DNA from: Geodermatophilus sabuli
Lineage (GTDB): Bacteria; Actinomycetota; Actinomycetes; Mycobacteriales; Geodermatophilaceae
Length of the DNA stretch: 64,000 nt
NCBI RefSeq assembly: GCF_010686765.1
Contig: NZ_JAAGWF010000009.1
Coordinates: 248,001 to 312,000 of the forward strand
Direction of reading: 5' to 3'
Shown here: piece by piece, positions 29,300 to 37,640 of the stretch
Position numbering within the stretch: the first letter of the stretch is position 1
Layout: the number at the start of each line of letters is the position of its first letter
Position numbers and translations under genes: made by a program
Notes under the pieces: model-generated
What the model saw: only the letters and a program-made list of their open reading frames with translations
What the model was told of the DNA's origin: nothing
The model's database searches: none

Positions 29300-30738
29300 G
29301 CGCCACCACCGGCGCCCAGGTCGTCGGGGTCGACGGCGACCGCCTCGGCGAGGTTCGACCGGTCCGGGGCCACCTCGGCGTCGATGCCGAGGCCGAACAG
29401 CGCACGCAGGGCGTCCGCGTAGTCCACCCCGCCCGGGGCGCTGGCCAGCTCCTTCACCCGCACCGTCGGCTCGTGCAGCAGCTTGTCCACGACCCGGCGC
29501 ACCGTGCGGGCGACCTCGTCCCGGGCCCGGGTGTCGAGGTCGGGCAGCCGGGCGGACAGCCGCAGCAGCTCGGCGTCGACGACGTCGGCGGCCTGGCTGC
29601 GCAGCGCGGAGACCGTCGGCGCCACGGCGGCCGCCTGCCGCTCCGCGCGCAGGAGGGCGGTCTCTGCCTCGATCAGGGCGTGCGCGGCGGCGACGTCGTC
29701 GGCGGCCACCGGGCTGGCCGAGGGGTGCCCGCCGAGGCTCCGCTCCGGCGACAAGAGGGCGTCCGCCGGGTCGCCGTGCAGCAGGGCCCCGGCGCCGCCG
29801 CCCTGCGCGAGGGCGCCGACCCGTTCGCCCTGCAGGAGGGCGAGGTCGACCACGTGCACGCCGGGCAGCCCGGCGACGCCCGGGTCGACGTCCCGGGGCA
29901 GGGCGAGGTCGATGACCACCAGCGGGCGGTGTGCCCGGTCGGCCATGGCGTGGGCGACCACCTCGGTGCCCACGACGAGGCCGCGGGCCCCGGTGCAGGT
30001 CACCAGCACGTCGGCGGCGGCGAGCTCCGCGGGCAGGTCGGCCAGCTCGGCGGCGCGGCCCTCGACGGACGTGGCCACGCGCTGCGCGTGCGCGGGGGTG
30101 CGGCTGATGACGGTGACCGCGGCGCCGCGCCGGGCCAGGGTCGTGGCGGCCAGCGCGCCCATGGAGCCGGCACCGACGACCAGCACCGGGCGTCCGTCGA
30201 GGGAGCCGATGCGGTCCTCGGCGCGCTCCAGCGACACCGACACCAGCGAGGCGCCGGCCCGGTCGATGCCGGTCTCCGAGTGCACCCGCTTGCCGACCCG
30301 CAGCGCCCGCTGGGCGACCGGGTGCAGGGCGCGGCCGACGGCGCCCTCCTCCCGGGCCAGGGCGTAGGCGGCGCGCAGCTGGCCGAGCACCTGGGTCTCG
30401 CCGACGACCATGGAGTCCAGCCCGGCGGCCACGGTGAACAGGTGGGTGACCGCCTGGTCCTCGTAGTGCACGGTCACGTACGGGGAGAGCTCCTCCACCG
30501 TGGCGCCCGCCTGCCGGGCGAGCACCCGGCTCACCTCGGTGACGCCGCCGTGGAAGCGGTCGACCTCGGCGAAGACCTCGACCCGGTTGCAGGTGGCCAG
30601 CACGATGGCCTCGCTGACGTGCTCGGTGCCGACGAGCTCGTGCAGCGCCTTGACGGTCTCGTCGGCACCCATCGCGAACTGCTCGAGCAGCGCGACCGGC
30701 GCGGTCTGGTGGCTGACACCCACGGCCAGGAGGCTCAC
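29296..30738 (-). CDS. hemA: Glutamyl-tRNA reductase
   Basis: 480-residue enzyme making glutamate-1-semialdehyde from Glu-tRNA, the entry to C5-pathway heme synthesis. N-terminal [15 protein letters not shown]; nucleophile Cys50 in [33 protein letters not shown]-binding [14 protein letters not shown]. The GTG start overlaps the rex stop as GTGA, so translation is coupled to the redox repressor. Full length, with an Ala/Gly-rich insertion near residue 320. Confidence 0.97.
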   Translation of the reverse strand: MSLLAVGVSHQTAPVALLEQFAMGADETVKALHELVGTEHVSEAIVLATCNRVEVFAEVDRFHGGVTEVSRVLARQAGATVEELSPYVTVHYEDQAVTHLFTVAAGLDSMVVGETQVLGQLRAAYALAREEGAVGRALHPVAQRALRVGKRVHSETGIDRAGASLVSVSLERAEDRIGSLDGRPVLVVGAGSMGALAATTLARRGAAVTVISRTPAHAQRVATSVEGRAAELADLPAELAAADVLVTCTGARGLVVGTEVVAHAMADRAHRPLVVIDLALPRDVDPGVAGLPGVHVVDLALLQGERVGALAQGGGAGALLHGDPADALLSPERSLGGHPSASPVAADDVAAAHALIEAETALLRAERQAAAVAPTVSALRSQAADVVDAELLRLSARLPDLDTRARDEVARTVRRVVDKLLHEPTVRVKELASAPGGVDYADALRALFGLGIDAEVAPDRSNLAEAVAVDPDDLGAGGGA

Positions 30739-31400
30739 GCGAGCACCTCCAGGGACCCGGCCGCGTCGGAACGCTGCTGACCGAGGAAGGCGAGCACCTG
30801 CAGCTCGACGGAGAGGTCGACCTGGCGGACGTCGACCTCGGGGGGTGCGGCGAGTGCCACCGGCGCGAAGTTCAAGATGCTCCTCACCCCGGCCGTGGTG
30901 AGCCGGTCGCAGACCGGCTGCGCCACCTCGGCCGGTGTCGCGATGACCCCGATCGTGGCTGCCGTCGCGGCGACCACCTCGTCCAGCTCCGCCATGGGAC
31001 GGACCGGCTGGCCGCCGATCCGCTGGCCCACGCGGGCGGGCGCGGCGTCGAACAGCCCGACGAAGCGGAACCCGCGGCTGCCGAAGCCCGCGTAGTCGGC
31101 CAGGGCCGTGCCCAGGTTGCCGATCCCCACCAGGACACAGGCGCGGGACTGCTCGACGCCGAGCACGCGGGCGATGCGGTCGCGCAGGGTGGCCACGTCG
31201 TAGCCGACGCCCCGCACGCCGCACGGGCCCAGGTGCGAGAGGTCCTTGCGCAGGCCGGCCGGGTTGACGCCGGCCGCGGAGGCCAGCTCACCGGAGGACA
31301 CGGTGCTGCGACCACCCCCGGCGAGGCCGGTGAGCACCCGCAGGTACACGGCCAGGCGGGCGACGGTGGCCTCGGGGATCCGGGGCCGGGACTGCGTCAC
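30735..31400 (-). CDS. rex: Redox-sensing transcriptional repressor Rex
   Basis: 221-residue NADH/NAD+ sensor. The N-terminal winged helix ([17 protein letters not shown], then [23 protein letters not shown]) precedes a Rossmann domain ([19 protein letters not shown]) and the distal [18 protein letters not shown]. The GTG at 31400 is used because the frame upstream encodes no Rex sequence. Heads the rex-hemA-hemC-hemD operon, as in Streptomyces. A Rex-type operator overlaps its promoter, so it is probably autoregulated. Confidence 0.96.
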   Translation of the reverse strand: MTQSRPRIPEATVARLAVYLRVLTGLAGGGRSTVSSGELASAAGVNPAGLRKDLSHLGPCGVRGVGYDVATLRDRIARVLGVEQSRACVLVGIGNLGTALADYAGFGSRGFRFVGLFDAAPARVGQRIGGQPVRPMAELDEVVAATAATIGVIATPAEVAQPVCDRLTTAGVRSILNFAPVALAAPPEVDVRQVDLSVELQVLAFLGQQRSDAAGSLEVLA

Positions 31401-31500
31401 GGGGGCAACTCCACAGCGGCCGCAGCCGCTCGTCCGGCGGGTGCCGGATGCGGGCCTACGACATCGGGGACGCCGGGCGGGACACCGTCCGGCGTGCGCC

Positions 31501-31529
31501 ACGGTAACCGCTTGTGAACGCAGGAACAA
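31501..31529 (-). promoter_or_regulatory. rex-hem operon promoter with overlapping Rex operator
   Basis: On the minus strand, -35 TTGTTC (complement of 31524-31529), a 17-bp spacer, and -10 TACCGT (complement of 31501-31506). The Rex-type site TTGTGAACGCAGGAACAA (31512-31529) covers the -35 box and most of the spacer. Its outer TTGTGAA and ACAA match the perfect site at 9366; the inner right arm is degenerate. Binding here would block RNA polymerase. Confidence 0.7.
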
Positions 31530-31597
31530 AGTCGCGGAGGACCGGATCGGCCTCAGTCCGGGACATACGGCACCGACTGTGGTGGAGACCATAGCAA

Positions 31598-31653
31598 GGC
31601 CCCTCCCGCCCCCCGCGACTCGGCTGCCCCCCGGCGGGCCACCGCGAGGGGCC
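31598..31653. terminator. Hairpin terminator after glutaredoxin gene
   Basis: GGCCCCTC (31598-31605) pairs with GAGGGGCC (31646-31653), with GC-rich inner pairing possible. It lies directly beyond the stop of the minus-strand glutaredoxin gene and before the rex promoter, separating the two transcripts. Confidence 0.5.
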
Positions 31654-31655
31654 GA

Positions 31656-31907
31656 TCAGGCCAGGCCGAGGTCCCGGCGCAGCCGCGGCACGTCCACCGT
31701 GAAGTAGGAGTGCTCGGTCCCGTCGAGGAGCACGACCGGCACCCGGTCGCCGTACTCGGCCTGCAGCGCCGGATCGGCGTCGACGTCGACCGCGCTGACG
31801 CCGACCCGCGCCTCGGCGGCGATCTGCTCCAGCGTGGTGGCCGCCGTCGCGCAGAGATGGCAGCCGGCGCGGGTCATCAGCTGCAGCCGGACCGCGGGCT
31901 CAGTCAT
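31656..31907 (-). CDS. Glutaredoxin-like thiol protein
   Basis: 83-residue glutaredoxin-fold protein with the redox motif TRAGCHLCATAATTL near the N-terminus, the cis-Pro segment YGDRVPVVLLDG and an SYFTVDVPRLRRDL end. Matches the small glutaredoxin conserved upstream of hemA in actinobacteria (Rv0508 position). ATG start at 31907, overlapping the acyl-CoA ligase end by 8 bp. Redox partner unknown. Confidence 0.88.
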   Translation of the reverse strand: MTEPAVRLQLMTRAGCHLCATAATTLEQIAAEARVGVSAVDVDADPALQAEYGDRVPVVLLDGTEHSYFTVDVPRLRRDLGLA

Positions 31908-33459
31908 CGCCGCCACCTCCCGCTGCCGGCTCGGTGCCGCCGTCCTCCTCCGACCGGGTGAGCCCCAGCTCACGCAGCCGCGCCCGGCTGACCTTGCCGG
32001 TGAGCGAGTGCGGCAGCGCGCTCATCACCTGCACCGACGTGGGCACCTTGTACCGCGCCAGGGCTCTGGCCGCGTGCTCCCGCAGCTGCTCGAAGGTCAG
32101 TTCCGCGCCCGGTCGCAGCGCGACCACCGCCCGGACCGCGGCGCCGGTGCGCGCGTCGGGCACCCCGATGACGGCGCTCTCGGCGACGGCGGGGTGCGCG
32201 TCGAGCACCCGCTCGACCTCGGCCGGGTACACGTTGAAGCCGCTGACCAGGATGAGGTCGCTGCGCCGGTCGACCAGGTGCAGGTCGCCGTCCTCGTCGG
32301 CGTACGCGAGGTCGCCGGTCGCCAGCCAGCCCCCGGCGTCAGGGCCGTCGGTGCCGTCGGGCCAGTAGCCGGCGAACAGGTTGGCGCCGCGCACCCAGAT
32401 CTCACCGGGACCGTCCTCGGCCAGCCGACCGGAGGAGTCGCCGTCGGCCGGCTCGTGCAGGGCGGTGTCGCGCAGCTCGACCTCCACCCCGGGGAGCGGT
32501 CCACCGATGCAGGCGGGTTTGGCCCGGCCCGTCGCCAGCGTGCTGGCGACCACCGGGCAGGCCTCGGTGAGCCCGTAGCCCTCCCAGACGGTGACCGCCG
32601 CGCGGTCCCGCATGGCGGTCCACACCGCCGCGGGCAGCGGCGCGGCGCCGGAGGAGGCCATCCGGACGGCGGCGAACGCGCGACGCAGGTCGGCGTCGGA
32701 GCCCGCGGCGTCGGCGGCGGCCAGCCAGGCCTGGTACATCGGCGGTGCCCCCGGGACGGCGGTCACCTGCTCGCGCGCCATGAGCGCCAGTGACTCAGCC
32801 GGGTCGAAGGTCTCCAGCAGCACGGCGCAGGCGCCGGTGGCCGCGACCAGCCCGAAGCCGGCGTTGAGCCCGTAGACGTGGAACAGCGGCAGCACCAGCA
32901 GCACCCGGTCGTCGGACCGCACCGGCGGCGGCTCCAGCGCCAGGCACTGCTCCTGGTTGGCACGCAGGGCCGCCGCCGGGAGCATCGCTCCCCGCGGCCG
33001 GCCGGTCGTGCCGCTGGTGTACGCGAGGAAGGCCAGCGCGCCGGGCGTCTCGCCGAGGTCGGGGGCCGCCCGGTCGCCGGACGGCGGGCCGGCCGTCACC
33101 GGGACCCCGGCCACCTCCGGCCGCGCGCCGGCGGCGACGAGCAGCGCCGCGCCGGAGTCCGCCAGCACGAACTCCAGCTCCGGGTCGGTGTAGGCGGTGT
33201 TCACCGGCACCACCACCAGCCCCGCGCGCAGCGCGCCGAGCGTGGCCCGGAGCCAGTCGACCCCGTTGGGCAGCTGCACGGCCACCCGCTCCCCCGGCGT
33301 CAGGCCCCGTGCGGCGTAGCCCGCGGCCGCCCGGTCCACCTCGGCGTCGAGCTGGGCCCAGCTCAGCCGCTGGTCCCCGGCCACCACGGCCGGTGCGTCG
33401 GGGCGGTCACGTGCCGCCGCGCGGACGAGCGTGGACAGCGACGAGCCGGCCTCTGACAC
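31900..33459 (-). CDS. Acyl-CoA ligase (AMP-forming)
   Basis: 519-residue ANL-superfamily enzyme. P-loop-like AMP motif LAFLAYTSGTTGRPRGAML, then WEGYGLTEACPVVAST, GWLATGDLAYADEDGDLHLVDRRSD and DLILVSGFNVYPAEVERVL, and the C-terminal lysine in HSLTGKVSRARL. Substrate probably a fatty or aryl acid; it cannot be specified. The GTG at 33459 is preceded by GGAGGAGAGG; an in-frame extension to 33777 lacks family sequence. Divergent from the sigma factor gene. Confidence 0.9.
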   Translation of the reverse strand: MSEAGSSLSTLVRAAARDRPDAPAVVAGDQRLSWAQLDAEVDRAAAGYAARGLTPGERVAVQLPNGVDWLRATLGALRAGLVVVPVNTAYTDPELEFVLADSGAALLVAAGARPEVAGVPVTAGPPSGDRAAPDLGETPGALAFLAYTSGTTGRPRGAMLPAAALRANQEQCLALEPPPVRSDDRVLLVLPLFHVYGLNAGFGLVAATGACAVLLETFDPAESLALMAREQVTAVPGAPPMYQAWLAAADAAGSDADLRRAFAAVRMASSGAAPLPAAVWTAMRDRAAVTVWEGYGLTEACPVVASTLATGRAKPACIGGPLPGVEVELRDTALHEPADGDSSGRLAEDGPGEIWVRGANLFAGYWPDGTDGPDAGGWLATGDLAYADEDGDLHLVDRRSDLILVSGFNVYPAEVERVLDAHPAVAESAVIGVPDARTGAAVRAVVALRPGAELTFEQLREHAARALARYKVPTSVQVMSALPHSLTGKVSRARLRELGLTRSEEDGGTEPAAGGGGDD

Positions 33460-33662
33460 GGACCTCTCCTCCGGTGGCGCGCTCCGACCGCCGCCCGGGA
33501 CGGGCCTCCACACGCCGAGGACGCGGGTGGCGTGGACGGGCTGCAGCGATGTTGTCACCATGGGCGCAGCCCCGCAGCACCGCGCGCCGCGCCCGACCCG
33601 GGCCGGCGCGCCCGGACCGGCCGGACGCGGCCAGCGGGCCCACGAGGAGGTCGGACGCCCGC

Positions 33663-34364
33663 ATGCCGCAGTCGCGCCCGGTGGACGAGCGCCTGCCCGG
33701 CGCCCTCCCGGCGGGATCCCCCGAGCGCTCGCGTCCGGAGCCCCGGCCGCGACCGCAACCCTCCCGCCGCGCCACACCCCCGGAGGCCGCTGCCCCGCCG
33801 GAGGACGCCGTCCCGCCGGCCCCGGACGTGTGGGAGCTGGTCCGCCGGGCGCAGGAGGGGGACGCCGAGGCGTTCGGCCGGATCTACGACCACTACGTGA
33901 CGATGGTCCACCGCTACGCCCGCCACCGGGTCGGCGACCGGGCCCTGGCGGAGGACGTCACCAGCGAGACCTTCGTGCGGGCGCTGCGGCGGATCGACTC
34001 GCTGTCGTTCCAGGGCCGCGACGTCGGCGCCTGGCTGGTCACCATCGCCCGGAACATCATCATCGACCAGGGCAAGAGCAGCCGGTACCGGTTGGAGGTC
34101 AGCACGGCCGACATGCGCGACGCCGACCAGGCCACCGAGGGCCCGGAGGACGCCGTCGTCACCCGGCTGGCCAACGAGGAGCTGCTCTCCTGCATCCGGC
34201 AGCTCGGCGGTGAGCAGCAGGAGTGCGTGTCCCTCCGCTTCCTGCAGGATCTGTCGGTCGCCGAGACCGCCGAGGTCATGGGCAAGACGGAGGGAGCGGT
34301 GAAGGCACTGCAGCACCGCGCCGTCCGCCGGCTGGCCGACCTGCTGCCGGAGGGGCTGCGGTGA
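33663..34364 (+). CDS. bldN: ECF sigma factor, BldN type
   Basis: 233 residues. A Pro/Arg-rich N-terminal extension of about 55 residues precedes sigma region 2 (VWELVRRAQEGDAEAFGRIYDHY; LAEDVTSETFVRALRRI; QGRDVGAWLVTIARNIIIDQ) and region 4 (QQECVSLRFLQDLSVAETAEVMGKTEGAVKALQHRAVRRLADLLP). These match Streptomyces BldN, a developmental sigma factor made with a cleavable N-terminal pro-sequence. An in-frame ATG at 33549 would lengthen the extension to about 93 residues, close to the Streptomyces form; GAGGAGG 12 nt before 33663 favours the shorter form only weakly. The anti-sigma gene follows. Confidence 0.88.
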   Translation: MPQSRPVDERLPGALPAGSPERSRPEPRPRPQPSRRATPPEAAAPPEDAVPPAPDVWELVRRAQEGDAEAFGRIYDHYVTMVHRYARHRVGDRALAEDVTSETFVRALRRIDSLSFQGRDVGAWLVTIARNIIIDQGKSSRYRLEVSTADMRDADQATEGPEDAVVTRLANEELLSCIRQLGGEQQECVSLRFLQDLSVAETAEVMGKTEGAVKALQHRAVRRLADLLPEGLR

Positions 34365-34465
34365 CCGCCGACCGGCCCGCCGTATCGGATGCCCCCGCCG
34401 GCTCGTTGCCCCGGCGAGAACACCGCCCCCACGACCACGCCCGACACCTCGGAGGCACCCGGTGA
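34361..34465 (+). CDS. Bridging mini-ORF between bldN and anti-sigma gene (34 codons)
   Basis: Its GTG overlaps the bldN stop as GTGA and its TGA overlaps the anti-sigma start as GTGA. The peptide begins VTADRPAVSD and ends HARHLGGTR; no domain. The downstream GGAGG lies inside its last codons. Same design as four minus-strand mini-ORFs in this window, but with no repeat sequence, suggesting the geometry rather than one DNA element is selected. Confidence 0.35.
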   Translation: MTADRPAVSDAPAGSLPRREHRPHDHARHLGGTR

Positions 34466-35649
34466 GCACGGACGACGGCACGGCGCCCCCGCGCGCCGCC
34501 CGCGCCGTGCGCGGTCGGGAGGACGTGGTCCTCGCCCGCCTGCAGACGCTGGCCACCGCTCTGGACGACGAGCCGGACCCGGCGTTCCGCACCGCCACGC
34601 GGGAGCGGCTGGTGGCCATGGCTGCGGTGCGCACCCCGGAACCGGCGGCCCGGCGGGGTGCGTGGCGGCGGCTGTCCCTGCTCCGGCACGAGGTCCGGAC
34701 GGCGGCCTGGCGGACCCGGCTCACCGCCGGCCTGACCGGGGCGGCCCTGACCGTGACGGCGCTCGGCACGCTCGTGGCCCTCGCCACCGATGCCCGGCCG
34801 GGCGACGTCCTCTACGGCCTCAAGCGCGGGACCGAGCAGACCCAGCTCGCCCTGGCCGGTGACGACCGCGGGGCCACGCTGCTGGAGTTCGCGGGCACCC
34901 GGCTCGACGAGCTGGCCGCGCTGACCGACCGCAGTCCGGCCGTCGTCGTCGACGTCCTGGACACCATGGACGCCCAGACCGTCGAGGGCGCGTCGCTGCT
35001 CGCCACCCGGGCGGTGTCCGCCGCCGACGCCGCGCCCGCCGACCAGCTGGCCGACTGGGCGGCCCGGCAGGACGCGGAGCTCGCCGCCCTGCGGCCGGCC
35101 GTCCCCGGCGGCGCCGCCGCTGCCACCGGGAACTCGCTCGAGCTGCTCGCCGAGGTGACCCGGCGCGCGGCCGACCTGCGGACCGCAGTCGCCTGCCCGG
35201 GGGGACCGGCCACCCGGGGCAGCGACGAGCTGGGCCCCGTGCCCGTCGCCTGCCCGGAGGCGGCGCCGCCGTCCGGCGTCGACGAGGACGGCACCGGCGC
35301 ACCGGGCAGCCCGGCCCCGGAGAGCGCGGCGGTCCCCGGGACCGCGCCGTCCTCCCCGACGGCCCCGGCTCCGGCTCCGCCCGCGCAGGGAGCGCCGCCG
35401 GCGACCGGTTCGCCGACGTCCCCAGCCCCCGGATCGGCTCCCGGCACCGGGACCGCGCCGGCACCTGACCGGGGCGGGGCGACGCCGTCCACACCGCCGG
35501 GGCCACCGGCCTCGACGCCCGCGCCGCTGCCGCTCCCCCTGCCCCTCCCGCCGCGCGGCGGCCCGCCGGGCAGCTCGTCCCCGCCCGCACCGGTTCCGCC
35601 GCTGATCGACACGCCGCTCCCGGTCTGCATCCCCCTGCTGGTGTGCTGA
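34462..35649 (+). CDS. Putative membrane anti-sigma factor (RsbN-like, DUF5667)
   Basis: 395 residues. A cytoplasmic N-terminus of about 90 residues (VVLARLQTLATALDDEPDPAFR) is followed by one transmembrane helix (LTAGLTGAALTVTALGTLVAL), a DUF5667 domain (ARPGDVLYGLKRGTEQTQLAL), and a long Pro/Ala/Ser/Thr stalk ending in hydrophobic PLIDTPLPVCIPLLVC with two cysteines. Position right after bldN and topology match RsbN, the anti-sigma partner of BldN in Streptomyces. GTG start with GGAGG upstream. The Cys-containing tail is unusual. Confidence 0.8.
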   Translation: MSTDDGTAPPRAARAVRGREDVVLARLQTLATALDDEPDPAFRTATRERLVAMAAVRTPEPAARRGAWRRLSLLRHEVRTAAWRTRLTAGLTGAALTVTALGTLVALATDARPGDVLYGLKRGTEQTQLALAGDDRGATLLEFAGTRLDELAALTDRSPAVVVDVLDTMDAQTVEGASLLATRAVSAADAAPADQLADWAARQDAELAALRPAVPGGAAAATGNSLELLAEVTRRAADLRTAVACPGGPATRGSDELGPVPVACPEAAPPSGVDEDGTGAPGSPAPESAAVPGTAPSSPTAPAPAPPAQGAPPATGSPTSPAPGSAPGTGTAPAPDRGGATPSTPPGPPASTPAPLPLPLPLPPRGGPPGSSSPPAPVPPLIDTPLPVCIPLLVC

Positions 35650-35760
35650 GCCCGCGTCCCGGCGGCACCGCGGGCTGCCACTAGGGTCACAGACCAGTCA
35701 CGAACCGCCGTCGTCCCGCCGCGGGCCGCGCGGCGGCGCAGGGTCGACAGGGAGGTCGTC

Positions 35761-36669
35761 GTGCCGGGACTGCCGTTCCGCGGGCGCCGCGGACGCCGCT
35801 CCGCGGACCTGCCCGACGAGGGGACGCGCGCCTCCGTCGCCGGTGCCGCCTCCGCCGCAGCGGCCGAGGTCGAGCCCGCGCCCGCCGTCGTCCCCGACCT
35901 CGCCGCGGCCGCCTTCTTCGACGTGGACAACACGATGATGATGGGCGCGTCGCTGTTCTGGTTCGCCCGCGGACTGGCTGCCCGCAAGTACTTCCGCGCC
36001 CGCGACCTCGCGCTGTTCGTCTGGCAGCAGGCCAAGTTCCGGGTGGCCGGCAACGAGAGCGCCGACGACATGCTCACCATCCGGGAGAACGCGCTGGCGT
36101 TCGTCGCCGGCCGGCCGGTGGCCGAGATCGTCGAGGTGAGCGAGGAGATCTACGACGAGCTGATGGCCGAGCGCATCTGGGCGGGCACCCGGGTGCTCGC
36201 CCAGCGCCACCTCGACGCCGGGCAGCGGGTGTGGCTGGTCACCGCGACCCCCGTCGAGCTGGCCCGCATCATCGCCCACCGGCTCGGGCTGACCGGGGCC
36301 CTGGGCACCGTCGCGGAGGTGGTCGACGGGCACTACACCGGGCGGCTGGTCGGCGAGATGATGCACGGGGAGGCGAAGGCCGAGGCGGTGCGCGCCCTGG
36401 CCGAGCGGGAGGGGCTGGACCTCTCCCGGTGCACCGCCTACAGCGACAGCTCGAACGACCTGCCGATGCTGACCCTCACCGGCACCGCGGTGGCGGTGAA
36501 CCCGGACACCGAGCTGCGCGCCGTCGCGCGGTCCCGCGGCTGGGAGGTCAAGGACTTCCGCACCGGCCGCAAGGCGGCCAAGATCGGCGTGCCCACGGTG
36601 GCTGCCGCCGCGGTCTCCGGTGGCGTCGTCGGCGGGGCGCTGGCCCTCCGCCGCCGCCGGCTCGAGTGA
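35761..36669 (+). CDS. HAD-IB family phosphatase (SerB1-like)
   Basis: 302-residue haloacid-dehalogenase phosphatase. The nucleophile motif is [15 protein letters not shown], motif [16 protein letters not shown], and motif [18 protein letters not shown] with [16 protein letters not shown] 50-residue low-complexity N-terminus and a C-terminal hydrophobic Gly/Ala stretch followed by RRRR suggest a membrane contact. Matches the HAD gene at the Rv0505c position. Substrate unknown; related proteins have been called phosphoserine phosphatases. GTG start after GGAGG. Confidence 0.9.
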   Translation: MPGLPFRGRRGRRSADLPDEGTRASVAGAASAAAAEVEPAPAVVPDLAAAAFFDVDNTMMMGASLFWFARGLAARKYFRARDLALFVWQQAKFRVAGNESADDMLTIRENALAFVAGRPVAEIVEVSEEIYDELMAERIWAGTRVLAQRHLDAGQRVWLVTATPVELARIIAHRLGLTGALGTVAEVVDGHYTGRLVGEMMHGEAKAEAVRALAEREGLDLSRCTAYSDSSNDLPMLTLTGTAVAVNPDTELRAVARSRGWEVKDFRTGRKAAKIGVPTVAAAAVSGGVVGGALALRRRRLE

Positions 36670-36731
36670 CGTCCTCGCCCGGCCTCGTCAGGGGCGCGCC
36701 GAGCGAGGCGTGGGGGGACGAGGGTCTTCTC

Positions 36732-37640
36732 TCAGCCCCAGACGGACGAGCGCTTGAGCAGCAGCTGGTAGAGCGACTGCTGGATCGTCTCGCGGACCTG
36801 GTCGGTCAGGTTGAACACCAGCATCGGGTCCTCGGCCGCGGCCGGGCCGTAGGACGCCGTCTCGATCGGCTCCCCGAACGCGATCAGCCACTTCGACGGC
36901 AGCGGCACCAGTCCCAGCGGCCCGAGCGCGGGGAACGTCGGCGTCACGGGGAAGTAGGGCAGGCCGAGCAACCGGGCCAGGGTCTTGGCGTTGTGCAGCA
37001 GGGGATAGATCTCCTCGGCGCCCACGATCGCGCAGGGCACGATCGGCACACCGGTCCGCAGAGCCGCTGTGACGAAACCTCCCCGGCCGAACCGCTGCAG
37101 GGTGTACCGCTCGCGGAACGGCTTGCCGACGCCCTTGAACCCCTCGGGGAAGACGCCGACCAGCTCACCGTCGGTCAGGAGCCGCTCGGCGTCCTCGTTG
37201 CACGCGAGGGTCGACCCGAGCTTGCGGGACAGCGACCCGACCACGGGCAGGTCGAACACGAGGTCGGCACCGAGCAGCCGCAGCCGCCGCCGGGCCGGGT
37301 GGTCGTCGTGCAGCGCCACGGTCGCCATGAGCGCGTCGACCGGCACCGTGCCCGAGTGGTTGGCCACGACCAGCGCGCCGCCGACGTCGGGCACGTTCTC
37401 GGCGCCGTGCGTCTCCACCCGGAACCACCGGTTGAACAGCGGCCGCAGCAGGGGCAGCAGCACGTGGTCGGTGAGGTCGGGGTCGAAGCCGAACTCGTCC
37501 GTCTCGTAGTCACCGGTCAGCCGGCGGCGGAGGAACTCCAGGCCACCGGTGAGCTGGTCCTCCCAGGAGGGGGACGACGGCGGCGGCGGGTGCTGCTCGT
37601 CGTCGTCGGGCCGCAGCGGGATCACGCGGGCCTCAGGCAT
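36732..37640 (-). CDS. Lysophospholipid acyltransferase (PlsC family)
   Basis: 302-residue membrane-associated acyltransferase. Motif I is VVANHSGTVPVDALM (NHxxxxD form), and motif III is VGVFPEGFKGVGKPF. The rest (RFGRGGFVTAALRTGVPIVPCAIVGAEE) is typical of actinobacterial phospholipid acyltransferases. The ATG at 37640 overlaps the epimerase gene end by 8 bp. Homologue of the mycobacterial gene at the Rv0502 position. Likely acts in phosphatidic acid or glycolipid synthesis. Confidence 0.9.
   Translation of the reverse strand: MPEARVIPLRPDDDEQHPPPPSSPSWEDQLTGGLEFLRRRLTGDYETDEFGFDPDLTDHVLLPLLRPLFNRWFRVETHGAENVPDVGGALVVANHSGTVPVDALMATVALHDDHPARRRLRLLGADLVFDLPVVGSLSRKLGSTLACNEDAERLLTDGELVGVFPEGFKGVGKPFRERYTLQRFGRGGFVTAALRTGVPIVPCAIVGAEEIYPLLHNAKTLARLLGLPYFPVTPTFPALGPLGLVPLPSKWLIAFGEPIETASYGPAAAEDPMLVFNLTDQVRETIQQSLYQLLLKRSSVWG

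Noticed and set aside
33309-33662. N-terminal extension of the BldN gene up to 33309
   Set aside because: It would run antisense into the acyl-CoA ligase and lacks a ribosome site; only 33549 and 33663 are reasonable starts.
36670-36731. Possible terminator GCCTCG...CGAGGC between the HAD and acyltransferase genes
   Set aside because: Only a 6-bp stem with a long loop; too weak to call.
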